Shown here: one piece after another, positions 34,971-43,299 of the stretch
Layout: each line of letters starts with the position of its first letter
How positions within the stretch are numbered: the first letter of the stretch is position 1
Assembly (NCBI GenBank): GCA_021732085.1
Contig: JAKFVQ010000027.1
Location: 124,001 to 188,000 of the forward strand
DNA from: Candidatus Obscuribacterales bacterium
GTDB taxonomy: Bacteria; Cyanobacteriota; Vampirovibrionia; Obscuribacterales; Obscuribacteraceae
Direction of reading: 5' to 3'
DNA: 64,000 bases
Program-made: the position numbers and the translations under genes
The notes under the pieces: generated by a model
The model's input: only the letters and a program-made list of their open reading frames with translations
What the model was told of the DNA's origin: nothing
Databases searched by the model: none

Positions 34971-35705
34971 TTATCTTCTCAGTCCACGACTCAGCGCGTC
35001 ACCGAGCTTACGTTGTTCTTCTTGTGTAAGCTCTGGTCCAAGTCCTCGGTGAGAAAGATTCGATCTCTCCATCAGTGCGCGATAGACCTCATCTCTTGGA
35101 TTGGGAAATGCTCTGAAGCTACCTAATCTTGCTTGTTGTTGGTCGCTCAGTTTTGGACCAATTCCAAACTCCGCTCTTAAGTCCGCTTCGTGCAAGATGC
35201 GCCCGGTCGGATTATTCGGAAATGCTCGAGCAGCGTACAAGACAGCCTTCTCATCTTTGGATAGTTTTGGCCCGAGGTTCTGTTCTGCTAATAGTTCCTT
35301 TTCATGCAGAGCCCGTGCTCTAGTATCAGAGTCATTGGGGAAAGCAATCTTTGAATTCAACTTTGCTTGCTCTTCTCGCGAAATAGGATCTCCCAGCCCT
35401 TTGCGGGCCAGCAGATCCCTCTCTTGAAGGTCTCTATAAGCTTTCTCTTCTGGTTTTGGAAAGGCGTTATAGGCATGCAGCTTTGCTTCTTCTTGTTTTG
35501 AAAGATTTGGCCCACGACCTAACTCGGCGCTACGCTCTTTCTCCCGTAAGTTGCTTATCTCAGGAGGTGCTGATTGCTCAGGAGCGCGCTTTGAGGTCTC
35601 ATCAGACATGTTCTTAGCAGTGTTATCCGAGTTTCCATCACCACCAAATGGATTCGATGGTATGTTTTCTTGCCTTTCGGCTGTGTCTGCTCTGTCTGCT
35701 GGCAT
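34971..35705 (-). CDS. Hypothetical protein of four and a half ~39-residue repeats
   Basis: No family recognised. After about 50 Ser/Asn/Pro-rich residues the protein is built of repeats, each with the pattern E-(R/K)-x-LLA-x-x-(G/N)-LGPKLS-x-(E/Q)-(E/Q)-x-A-x-L-x4-AFPNP-x-(D/E)-x-x-x-R-x-L. Copies start near 34990-35100 (partial), 35115, 35230, 35345 and 35465 in window coordinates. The most constant parts are GPKLS and AFPN. No signal peptide. I chose the ATG at 35705 because GGAGGG lies upstream. Probably an extended or solenoid-like protein-binding array. Confidence 0.68.
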   Translation of the reverse strand: MPADRADTAERQENIPSNPFGGDGNSDNTAKNMSDETSKRAPEQSAPPEISNLREKERSAELGRGPNLSKQEEAKLHAYNAFPKPEEKAYRDLQERDLLARKGLGDPISREEQAKLNSKIAFPNDSDTRARALHEKELLAEQNLGPKLSKDEKAVLYAARAFPNNPTGRILHEADLRAEFGIGPKLSDQQQARLGSFRAFPNPRDEVYRALMERSNLSHRGLGPELTQEEQRKLGDALSRGLRR

Positions 35706-35891
35706 ATTGAGACCCTCCAATCTAGACTTATATAGACAGAACTGGGACTTTCTAAACTTTCCCAATGCAAGCCCTGAACCCATCTAGCTTTCAGAGTTCA
35801 GCGTCCTAATTTTTGGAAGAATATGGATTCCGCGACTCATAGCCGCAGCCAGGAATGAACAAGCAAGAGTGCAAAAACAAGAACGTCGGAC

Positions 35892-36593
35892 TTAGCGTGG
35901 CTGTTCCTTTGCAAACATGACAGCGTTTCCGCCACGTTTCATGATCCAAAGAAGTGCATCAACAGCATTTCCGAAGAGCAGTTCTACTTCGTTTCCGTGG
36001 ACGGGAAAATTTGCCACCGCGACGCTAGCTGTGATTGAAAGATTGTCCCATGGTTGTGGGAGTTGAAAGGATTCCATGCGCGTGCGAATCCGCTCTGCAG
36101 CTATCTCGGCACCGGGCCCACCAGTCTCAGGAAGAATTACTGCGAAGGTATCTTCTCTGCATCTACCTGCTATATCGACGTCACGAATTGATTCAAGTAA
36201 AAGTCTTGCTGCTGCCGTAACCATGGCGTCTCCGGCATGAGGACCGACTTTCAAGGAAACCTTTCCATGTTGATCGATCGCTACCAGAATGATTGCAAGA
36301 TCGCGCTTATATCTTTTTGCTCGTCGTAATTCATAGTTCAACCTCTTGTAAAAGGTTTTGAAATCACAGGTTCGAGAGGTGAGGTCCATCAGTGCGCGCA
36401 ATTCGATTTCATCGTCACTTAGATCGCGACCTTCAACTTCTCTGTCAGCGTGAAGTTTAGTTTCCTCTCTGGGTAGCTCGAACTGTGGCAGCTCGCCTGC
36501 ACTCCATGCAAAACTTTGTTTGCGCATCCGCAACTCAGCAAGTCTTCTTTGAAAGAGAATCTCTTTTTCTGATTTTCTATATTCGCCTGTCAT
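35892..36593 (-). CDS. Degenerate GGDEF-domain protein
   Basis: Residues about 75-230 match the diguanylate cyclase fold: RTCDFKTFYKRLNYELRRAKRYKRDLAIILVAIDQHG, then DVDIAGRCREDTFAVILPET, then SITASVAVANFPVHG. The signature GG(D/E)EF reads CREDTF, so the two glycines and one acidic residue are lost and the enzyme is probably inactive. It has no membrane segment or sensor domain. It may act as a c-di-GMP or protein-binding regulator. Confidence 0.82.
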   Translation of the reverse strand: MTGEYRKSEKEILFQRRLAELRMRKQSFAWSAGELPQFELPREETKLHADREVEGRDLSDDEIELRALMDLTSRTCDFKTFYKRLNYELRRAKRYKRDLAIILVAIDQHGKVSLKVGPHAGDAMVTAAARLLLESIRDVDIAGRCREDTFAVILPETGGPGAEIAAERIRTRMESFQLPQPWDNLSITASVAVANFPVHGNEVELLFGNAVDALLWIMKRGGNAVMFAKEQPR

Positions 36594-36700
36594 TTGCTCT
36601 ACTGAGTCGAGATAGCTTGCGGTTAATTATGCCATGGGTTCTCGCGATGATCTATGTGAGACGTCGCTTGCTAGATAAAGCACCACTTTAGGCGGCAATG

Positions 36701-36736
36701 AAAAAAGCAAAAACGGCAGTCGAAAGCGACCGCCGT
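36701..36736 (-). terminator. Intrinsic terminator of the small secreted protein gene
   Basis: On the minus strand a 10-bp stem (ACGGCGGTCG with CGACTGCCGT, one G-T pair) with a 4-nt loop is followed by TTTTTGCTTTTTT. It begins 30 bp after the stop at 36766. Confidence 0.9.
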
Positions 36737-36765
36737 AATCTTGAGTTCGGTTCTTGCCAGCCCAA

Positions 36766-37071
36766 TTACATGGGCATTACTTCGGCACCGCCGAGAATCA
36801 AGTTCTCATTGTGACGGAGCGGATTTGAACCAATAGGATTGTCTTGCTTGTTTGTGGGAATTCTCTTCTTCAAATCAAGCTGCTTAACTTGCTGTTTAAT
36901 CAAAGCCTCAATTGCTTTCTGAACAGCTGTGTCGTTGACAATCACAGGACTTGTTTGAGCGCCCATGACTGCAACCGCTTGAGGCGCGTCCTGTTCCGAA
37001 GCAAAACAGATGCCGGAAGAGGTGCCTGCAAGGACTAAGGTTGTCAACAAAATTGTGCTTAGTTTCATCAT
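36766..37071 (-). CDS. Small hypothetical secreted protein
   Basis: The 101-residue product begins with a signal peptide (STILLTTLVLAGTSSGICFA). The mature part is short: a helical stretch (VQKAIEALIKQQVKQLDLKKR) and a loose C-terminus. No family recognised. A strong terminator follows, which supports a real transcription unit. ATG 37068 is an equivalent start. Confidence 0.65.
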   Translation of the reverse strand: MMKLSTILLTTLVLAGTSSGICFASEQDAPQAVAVMGAQTSPVIVNDTAVQKAIEALIKQQVKQLDLKKRIPTNKQDNPIGSNPLRHNENLILGGAEVMPM

Positions 37072-37314
37072 GCCGGTAGTATAGGGCCGAAATCCGCCCT
37101 TGCAAAGCGTATTTCTAATCCTTTAATAACTTTATGTGCGTAAGAATACGAAGGTTTTGGGATTCTTATTTTCTACTGGCTCGAAAAGCATTGGCTACCA
37201 AAGGCTTGAGCCGCAGCCAATTAATTTCTTTGTGTACTTGGATAAGTGCGTCTTAATAAAGGCTGCTTGCTAAGGTGAAGGTAGTAAAGATGATGGCTAA
37301 TGCATTGTGTTTGG

Positions 37315-37346
37315 TGATCTTTGAGGCGATATCGCTTTAAAGATCA
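37315..37346. repeat. Dispersed palindrome copy
   Basis: The left arm reads TGATCTTTGAGGCGAT and the right arm matches the perfect 18.5-kb copy, so two left-arm positions deviate. It is the first of three copies within about 220 bp in the intergenic stretch 37072-37603. Confidence 0.85.
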
Positions 37347-37391
37347 TCTCTCCGTTGGAGACTTAAAACCGGGATTTCAAGAGAGTGGCTG

Positions 37392-37423
37392 TGATCCTCC
37401 AAGCGATATCGCTTTAAAGATCA
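37392..37423. repeat. Dispersed palindrome copy
   Basis: The right arm is intact (ATCGCTTTAAAGATCA) and the left arm is altered (TGATCCTCCAAGCGAT). Only the core and the outer TGATC remain symmetric. Confidence 0.8.
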
Positions 37424-37496
37424 GGCTCGAATATCCCTGAAGCCTGATTCTGCCTGAATCCGGATGGACCATTCGTGGATTGTCAATGTGCTGATC

Positions 37497-37532
37497 AGTG
37501 ATCGCTAAAACGATATCGCCTTAGCGATCACT
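37497..37532. repeat. Dispersed palindrome copy, variant arms
   Basis: Left half AGTGATCGCTAAAACGAT, right half ATCGCCTTAGCGATCACT: a 36-bp palindrome with compensating changes in both arms (GCTAA pairs with TTAGC). This suggests the symmetry itself is selected. Confidence 0.82.
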
Positions 37533-37603
37533 GGGTATGGTCGGAACTCAGAGTCGCTAAGCGCTCGTTTCGAGTCTCCATCTAATCCATTGCGGTAGCG
37601 GTT

Positions 37604-37810
37604 TTGCGCCCGGCTCCCTATAAAAGCGAATTGCTTTGCTATTGCTATCCAGAACATTCCAATCGAGCCTTGGACATCCTCTCTTCAAAGCTACGCATCA
37701 ACGTCGTCGAAATAATTTCGACATTCACCGAACTGACATTTATTATTGCGGAGCCCGATTTACAGCAGGCGTTCCTGGTTCTTAGTTCGATGGAGAGAAC
37801 AGGGAATTGA
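37604..37810 (+). CDS. Small protein resembling an ACT-domain fragment
   Basis: The 68-residue frame starts at a TTG without a clear binding site. Its centre (RALDILSSKLRINVVEIISTF, then ELTFIIAEPDLQQAFLVLSSM) follows the beta-alpha-beta-beta-alpha pattern of the ACT domains of aspartate kinases. It could be a tiny ligand-binding protein or a remnant of a longer gene. Codon choice resembles the neighbours, but the evidence is thin. Confidence 0.4.
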   Translation: MRPAPYKSELLCYCYPEHSNRALDILSSKLRINVVEIISTFTELTFIIAEPDLQQAFLVLSSMERTGN

Positions 37811-37877
37811 GAATTTTTGCTGTTATCCGATCACCGTATTTGGTGCTGCCAACAATCGGATTATTCTAGTAAAGAGA

Positions 37878-37930
37878 ACCGATCTAGCTGTCACCTAGGT
37901 GTAGAGCTATGGAGTGGCTGCTAGATCGGT
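37878..37930. ncRNA. Long intergenic hairpin
   Basis: ACCGATCTAGC at 37878-37888 and GCTAGATCGGT at 37920-37930 are perfect complements. The pairing extends inwards (TGTCAC with GTGGCT) with two imperfect positions, giving a stem of about 17 bp. A 10-bp palindrome CACCTAGGTG lies in the loop. No T-run follows. It could be an RNA element or a small mobile palindrome. Confidence 0.4.
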
Positions 37931-38006
37931 CTGGGTTGCAAATTAGGCGCTGGGAAACTTGGTTGAATAGCGATTGAATCGCTTATTGTTATATCGTCGT
38001 GAACAC

Positions 38007-38342
38007 TTATCGCGACTGTTCATCATGCTTTTGCTTATAGATTGATTGACTCATTTGGTCTTGGTTGTGTTCAAGGCGCATGCGTTCTGTTGCGCTGAGC
38101 CCATCACCACTTGAACGGAAACGGCGTTCTTGGCGGCGCAGGTGCGCTTGTTGGCGAGCAAGCCTTGCGGATTCCCGTGCTGTTAGCGAGCCGTTATTAA
38201 CACCCTGGCCTATGCGATTGCCTTGACGTTGTTGGCGGCCGTTCACTCGCCCCTTTTTGCAATCTGCCTGAGCATCTGCCACAGCGACGAAGGACGAACA
38301 CAAGATGGCTAGTGTGATTCCTTTGAGGATCTGCATATTCAT
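38007..38342 (-). CDS. Small secreted Arg/Gln-rich protein with two GSLT-type repeats
   Basis: A signal peptide (ILKGITLAILCSSFVAVADA) is followed by two similar halves: NNGSLTARESARLARQQAHL and SGDGLSATERMRLEHNQDQM, each G-x-L-(T/S)-x-x-E-x-x-R-L-x-x-x-Q. The end (QSIYKQKHDEQ) matches a pattern I recall from small secreted proteins of unknown function in several phyla. I chose ATG 38342 because GGAG lies 7 nt upstream. Confidence 0.7.
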   Translation of the reverse strand: MNMQILKGITLAILCSSFVAVADAQADCKKGRVNGRQQRQGNRIGQGVNNGSLTARESARLARQQAHLRRQERRFRSSGDGLSATERMRLEHNQDQMSQSIYKQKHDEQSR

Positions 38343-38615
38343 TTTCAATCTCCAAAATTGAGGCTTCTCCCTTTAAACGTCACCAAGGGGAAAAAAGTTC
38401 AAAATCCGGAGATAAACAAATGCTAATCTTGTTCATCTTTTCTCTCCTGAGCCCGATGCCTAAAACAAGCTGTGATTCGTTATTTGTGCGCCACTAGACG
38501 CCGAATTGAGCGCGTATAGCTCTTCTACGCGTTTCCATTGGATAGTTCGCTAGCTAGCGCTGCAAGATGGACCTTGTGTTCTCCCTCACAGAAGAACTCT
38601 TGTCTGGTTCAGACC
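38343..38615. other. Intergenic, nothing recognised
   Basis: About 270 bp with no supported gene or repeat. Confidence 0.4.
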
Positions 38616-38645
38616 AAAAAAAAGAGGCACCGCGAGCGGTGCCTC
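38616..38645 (-). terminator. Intrinsic terminator of the DUF6159-like gene
   Basis: GAGGCACCGC and GCGGTGCCTC pair around a short loop. On the minus strand eight T follow. It lies 25 bp after the stop at 38670. Confidence 0.92.
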
Positions 38646-38669
38646 TCTCAATCTTACGAATCTTTTTAC

Positions 38670-39737
38670 TTACGCTAAAGCAGCGGCAAGTGGACCTGGC
38701 GCGCGAACTTTGGCTTTGTCTGCTTCTTCCATGTCTTCCAGTTCGATTGCCCAAACATAGAGGCAGGTATAGAAGGCAGAGCGGATGTAAATTGAAAGCG
38801 CTGTTGTGAAAATCAACGTAGCGCCCCAAATAGCGACGCCAATGATGATTGGTGCATTTATATATGGATGACCCGCAAGGGTAAATGCTCCTCCGAGTGC
38901 AGCGCCACCGGCGGCCCAGATGCCCCAGGTAGTGACGCGGCAGATGAGGTCTACACCGACTTCGCCTACACCGATAGTGAGAAGGCTGCCTTGTGCGATT
39001 TTGTCAGCGCGCTTGAGTCCGCCCCAGAACGAGCAGCCTTCAATGACGATAGCTGGAAGAATGAGGTGACCGGCAAGAGTCCAGAAAACTTCAACAATGC
39101 CGGCAAGGAAGTTGAATCCCATGCCGAGTGCGCCGGCGTGATTCTTGTTGCGAAGGAAGCTGGCGATTTTCTTGCAGATAAGTGTTGCGATGCCGAGGCA
39201 AACAATAGCCGGTAGACTTTGGAAGACGGCCGCGCAAGCTTCGGAGAATTTGCCCGAGCCTTTGCCTTCGGTCAGGTGGCTGTAAACCATTGCCGTGGTT
39301 ACGCCTTCGAGGAAACGGTTGGTCAACCACCACATCATCATCAATGAGCTGACGATGATTATGTTGTCTGTGGTGAAGAAGCCCTGAATGTGTTCAAAGC
39401 TGAATGCTTGTAAGCCGCTCATGTCGGAGGAGCCATTAATCTGATTCGACTGGAGCAAACCACCTGGACCTGCTGGTATTCCGAGCATTCCGTGGGAGGG
39501 TGCCGCCGAATTCTTGGCTGCAGCGATTGTTGCTTCCATCCCGTGCGGGGTCATAGCCTTGGAGATCCCACCGGCTTGGTGCCCCATTTGCTTGACTCCG
39601 TCAAGGAAAAAGATGCACCCGAAGAGCATGTTGGTAAACACCGTCAGAATGGAGGGAATCAGGAGGCGTTTGTCCTGCCAGCCCATTTTGACGCTGGCCC
39701 AGATCATCCGGAAGCCTCTAGAGAATGACTCAAACAT
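38670..39737 (-). CDS. DUF6159-like membrane protein
   Basis: The 355-residue protein begins MFESFSRGFRMIWASVKMGW, then KRLLIPSILTVFTNM, typical of DUF6159. It has about six hydrophobic helices, with a Gly/Ala/Met-rich extramembrane loop near residues 60-110 (HQAGGISKAMTPHGME) inserted after the first helix. The conserved LPAIVIEGCSFWGGLKRA lies in the middle. I chose ATG 39737 because TTGAGGG precedes it. Function of the family is unknown. Confidence 0.8.
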   Translation of the reverse strand: MFESFSRGFRMIWASVKMGWQDKRLLIPSILTVFTNMLFGCIFFLDGVKQMGHQAGGISKAMTPHGMEATIAAAKNSAAPSHGMLGIPAGPGGLLQSNQINGSSDMSGLQAFSFEHIQGFFTTDNIIIVSSLMMMWWLTNRFLEGVTTAMVYSHLTEGKGSGKFSEACAAVFQSLPAIVCLGIATLICKKIASFLRNKNHAGALGMGFNFLAGIVEVFWTLAGHLILPAIVIEGCSFWGGLKRADKIAQGSLLTIGVGEVGVDLICRVTTWGIWAAGGAALGGAFTLAGHPYINAPIIIGVAIWGATLIFTTALSIYIRSAFYTCLYVWAIELEDMEEADKAKVRAPGPLAAALA

Positions 39738-39884
39738 AGTAAAGACCCTCAAGGGTTGGGCTATTGTGAATACGCACGGTCAAATTAGTAAGAAACGGGG
39801 ATCCTGGATATAAAAGGATAGATCAGCCCAAACTGTGTGCCTACATTCTAATGAGTTGCCAAGCGAATGTAAAGCGTTTTTAAA

Positions 39885-41741
39885 CTATTGTCTGGACTTT
39901 TCGACCTCAAGGTCCTCGCGCTCGTAAAGGCTATCGAGAGTAGACTGGTACTTCTCTGTTACGAATTTGCGCCGCAATTTTAGGGTGGGTGTCAGTTCGT
40001 TGGCTTCCATCGTGAAATCGTCTTCCAAAATGATGAACTTCTTGATCTGCTCGAAGCTTGCCAGCTTTGCGTTTGCGTCGTTTATCAGGCTTTGGACCTG
40101 TGCTTGCACTTGGGGATTTTTGATCAATTCGGACAGCGCTCCGTCAATGCCCTGGCTCTTGGCAAAGCCCTTCAGGTCGTCTGGTGAAAGTGTTATCAGA
40201 GCAGAAATGTATTTGCGCCGATCTCCGTAAACAAGTACCCGGCTTATGATTCCCTGCCCAGCAAGCATATTTTCCAGGACCTGCGGCGCCACATGTTTCC
40301 CATTAGCCGTGATAATGATGTCTTTCTTTCGATCTTTGATGGTCAGAAATCCATCGGCATCCAGCTCGCCAATATCGCCCGTCAGGAACCAGCCGTCAGA
40401 AGAGAACGCTGCTTCGGTTGCTTCCTCGTTCTTGTAATAACCAGAGAAAATATTCGGACCTCGCACCATGATTTCTCCGTCAGACGCAATTTTGACATCC
40501 TGTCCTGGAAGCGGCTTACCCACGGTTCCTCGGCGATTGGTTGCTGGTCTATTGCAGGCAACTGGTGCTGTTGTTTCAGTCAATCCATAGCCTTCCAAAA
40601 TCGGCAATCCGATAGATTCGAAAAATATGTGAACCTCGGGTGAAAGCGGGGCCGCACCAGATACAAGAAAGCGCAAGCGTCCTCCGAAACGCGAGCGGAT
40701 TTTGCGAAAAACGAATCTATCGGCAATGCGCAGTTCCGTGCGATAAAGTTTCTGAGTAAGATCTTCGGATCCGTCTGCGTTTCTATGCTCTTCTTTTGCT
40801 TTGAGTGCGCGGCGTGCAAGTGAAAGCGCCCACCTTGCAAAATACTGTTGAGGAGTGGGGAGTTGGCGAATCTGAGCTTGAATTTTGTTATACGCTTTCT
40901 CGTAAAATCGTGGAACAGCGTTCATGATGGTAGGCCGAACCTCGCCAATATCACCGGCGACGCTCTCCATTGACTCGGCATAGGCAAGTGCTATGCCTTC
41001 GTAAATCAAAAGGAACTGTCCACCCACTCTCTCAAAAATGTGAGACAGCGGCAGGAATGACAGCCCCAGATCATCAGGATGGAAGCCAACATTTACGCTG
41101 AGAGTTTTGCAGACATAATAAATATTGCTGTGCTTGATCATGGCTCCTTTTGGCACTCCTGTGGTGCCTGAGGTATAAACGATCGTCGCAAGACTTTCTG
41201 GAGTAATCTTCGCAAGTTGCTGTTCGACGCAATCTGGCTGCGTCTCAAGTTTTCGTTTCCCAAGTTCTCGAAACTCCTCCAGCGAATAAACTGGCAGAGA
41301 AATTTCCTCATTCAACTCTTTGCTGTGTCCCTCGAAAAGCACGAGGCACTTAAGATTTGACGGCAGTGAAGGTATCGCAGCAATCTTTTTTAGCTGTCTT
41401 GGATTCTCAAGAAAAGCTACCTTCACTTCGCTATGATCAAGTATGTATGCGGTTTCTGTCGAATTCAAGGAGGGGTAAACGGGCACGGTGACTGCGCCGA
41501 CGCTCAATATGGAGAGGTCCGCCCAGGTCCATTGGGGGCGGCTATGCGAAATGATTGCAATCTGCTGTGCTGATTCGATGTCGAGTGAAAGAAGGGCAGC
41601 CCCGATTTCGGCTACAATCTTGCCCTCCTCTTCCCAGCTAATATTGGTGAACGCTCCACCAGTTTTTTGCATCATTGCGATGCGATTGGGAGTCGTTTTT
41701 ACCCTCTCCCAAAAAACGTGGATAATCGTTTCCTCAGCCAC
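39885..41741 (-). CDS. fadD: Long-chain acyl-CoA synthetase
   Basis: This AMP-forming ligase of the ANL superfamily activates fatty acids with ATP and CoA. The 618-residue protein has the P-loop-like IVYTSGTTGVPKGAMIKHSN near residue 200, LPLSHIFERVGG, GYGLTETTAPV, GWFLTGDIGELDADGFLTIKDRKKDIIITANGKHVAP (hinge and A8) and a C-terminal LTPTLKLRRKFV. It resembles the FadD15/long-chain group. The GTG start at 41741 overlaps the end of cutA by 8 nt, with AGGAG upstream. The downstream 3' side has no clear terminator. Confidence 0.93.
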   Translation of the reverse strand: MAEETIIHVFWERVKTTPNRIAMMQKTGGAFTNISWEEEGKIVAEIGAALLSLDIESAQQIAIISHSRPQWTWADLSILSVGAVTVPVYPSLNSTETAYILDHSEVKVAFLENPRQLKKIAAIPSLPSNLKCLVLFEGHSKELNEEISLPVYSLEEFRELGKRKLETQPDCVEQQLAKITPESLATIVYTSGTTGVPKGAMIKHSNIYYVCKTLSVNVGFHPDDLGLSFLPLSHIFERVGGQFLLIYEGIALAYAESMESVAGDIGEVRPTIMNAVPRFYEKAYNKIQAQIRQLPTPQQYFARWALSLARRALKAKEEHRNADGSEDLTQKLYRTELRIADRFVFRKIRSRFGGRLRFLVSGAAPLSPEVHIFFESIGLPILEGYGLTETTAPVACNRPATNRRGTVGKPLPGQDVKIASDGEIMVRGPNIFSGYYKNEEATEAAFSSDGWFLTGDIGELDADGFLTIKDRKKDIIITANGKHVAPQVLENMLAGQGIISRVLVYGDRRKYISALITLSPDDLKGFAKSQGIDGALSELIKNPQVQAQVQSLINDANAKLASFEQIKKFIILEDDFTMEANELTPTLKLRRKFVTEKYQSTLDSLYEREDLEVEKSRQ

Positions 41742-42093
41742 CTACCGTCTCCTGACTCCTGACACAAGATCTTAGCCAATTCAGATACGGTTCGTATCCG
41801 CCTTCGATAGGAAAATAGATCATTTCTGGTAAATCGTAAGGATGCAGACTCTTAATTCTTGCTTGCAGATTTTGCCATGCGTCTGCGGTAGTCTTAATCA
41901 CCATCAATTCCTCGCCATCCTCCTGGATCTGTCCTTCCCAAAAATATACGGACGTTATTGCCGGGATGATATTGATGCAGGCAGCAAGTCTTTCGTTGAC
42001 CAGCTCGCGGGCTATTTCGCGCCCTTTGCCTTGTGGGCAACTGACAAATGCTACGTATGCAGTTTGTGCAGATTCTTTTGCGGAGCCTGCCAT
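41734..42093 (-). CDS. cutA: CutA1 divalent-cation tolerance protein
   Basis: CutA1 is a small trimeric PII-like protein linked to copper and other divalent metals. Seen here: YVAFVSCPQGKGREIARELVNERLAACINIIP, VYFWEGQIQEDGEELMVIKT, and LHPYDLPEMIYFPIEGGYEPYLNWL. Length (119) is typical. It overlaps fadD downstream by 8 nt and the upstream gene by 1 nt, so all three are probably one translationally coupled operon. Confidence 0.95.
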   Translation of the reverse strand: MAGSAKESAQTAYVAFVSCPQGKGREIARELVNERLAACINIIPAITSVYFWEGQIQEDGEELMVIKTTADAWQNLQARIKSLHPYDLPEMIYFPIEGGYEPYLNWLRSCVRSQETVGG

Positions 42094-43169
42094 CAGGCAA
42101 TGCTCCTCTTCAATTCAGTTCCGATTTCGGCCAGAAATTCTGCGACTTTGCCATTTAGAAGCATGAAAGCTTCCGGTTGAAGTCTTGGCATGCGGAATCT
42201 TCTATGCACTCGCATAGTGATTGATGGAACGTTCAAGGTTTGTGAGATAAAGTTTTGCAGTAAGCTTACGTCTTCCTCTGGTTCCCTTTGGACCACTTGC
42301 TCGAAAGGTGCAAGTTTAAGACGCAAATGAGCGCATTGTTCATGTATGTCGGATCCCTCAGGACCTGATGGTTCAAGGATTATCCCTGACGTCTCATGCC
42401 AAGCAAGACCCTTAATAATAAGGATAAATCCAATTTGTCCCGATTTTACGATCTCCGCTACTGCTCTTACGAAAGGCGTCTCAAGGTAGTAACAGGGATC
42501 GGCCGGCTGGCAATATGTGCTGACTGCAGCGTGAGAACGCGCGACGCGATGCAAGCTGGAAGCGATTGCACCGGTGAACAAATCGGGCTCAAGAAATTGA
42601 CCATCACGGAAATAAGTGCTGGCATGCGGTGCTAAAACAAGAGTAGGTAAATCACCGCCGAAAAACTGATAATCAGGTTCTCCAGCCGGTGGGTAGTCTT
42701 CATATTTTTCCTGCAAACCGGATTCGAATTGCAGTGCCCACTGCAAAATGTCGGTCTGGCTTTCTTCAATAAGAAAGTCCAGCGCGTGGCTGAGCTCGCC
42801 AAATCGGGCTTGCGAATGGGATACCACCCATGGACTGAACGGAGAATGTCCGACTACCGTGACCATCTTCCCTCTGCGGTGCGCATAGAAGATCTCCATT
42901 GGAGTGCCTGCGTTTGACCGGTGGAGATTGGCTAGTAGTGCATCGCACTGGTCGATCAGATCAAGCGCTCGTCTGACGCGCTTTTCAACATCGAGATTTG
43001 GTGTGTTTGGAATAGCCCAGTCGATCGGGTTTACGACTTGCAGTCCATATCGTTGAAGCTTTGAGATAGCCAATGTGCGCCAGTCAGGGACTGGTGACAT
43101 TTGTGCCTGTGCCAGATCTAGATCTGACATTTCGACAACTTCTTGGGTGATGTAAACGGAGGACATCAT
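42093..43169 (-). CDS. Deoxyribosyltransferase-like / N-formylglutamate-amidohydrolase-like fusion
   Basis: The N-terminal ~140 residues (SSVYITQEV, DWRTLAISKLQRYGLQVVNPIDW, DLIDQCDALLANLHRSNAGTPMEIFYAHRRGKMVTVVG) match the nucleoside 2-deoxyribosyltransferase-like fold, including the Asp-rich turn and the GTPMEI active-site segment. The remaining ~200 residues start PTLVLAPHASTYFRDG and later show RVHRRFRMPRLQPEAFMLLN, a weak likeness to N-formylglutamate amidohydrolases. I kept the 43169 start because VYIT appears to be the first strand of the fold. First gene of the cutA-fadD operon. The joint function is unknown. Confidence 0.72.
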   Translation of the reverse strand: MMSSVYITQEVVEMSDLDLAQAQMSPVPDWRTLAISKLQRYGLQVVNPIDWAIPNTPNLDVEKRVRRALDLIDQCDALLANLHRSNAGTPMEIFYAHRRGKMVTVVGHSPFSPWVVSHSQARFGELSHALDFLIEESQTDILQWALQFESGLQEKYEDYPPAGEPDYQFFGGDLPTLVLAPHASTYFRDGQFLEPDLFTGAIASSLHRVARSHAAVSTYCQPADPCYYLETPFVRAVAEIVKSGQIGFILIIKGLAWHETSGIILEPSGPEGSDIHEQCAHLRLKLAPFEQVVQREPEEDVSLLQNFISQTLNVPSITMRVHRRFRMPRLQPEAFMLLNGKVAEFLAEIGTELKRSIA

Positions 43170-43299
43170 AAGCTAAAATCCACTGGTCTCACATCAATCT
43201 CCCTTTATATACCACAGAACCGCCAAATAGCGGCATTTTTAACAGTTCCGCCAGTTCTAGGATATGATCTAGGTTCCTTATGGATATTTGGAAAGCACC

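Noticed and set aside
36766..36800. A T-arm-like GGTTCAAATCC on the minus strand, suggesting a tRNA
   Set aside because: It lies inside the small secreted protein gene and no cloverleaf can be drawn around it.
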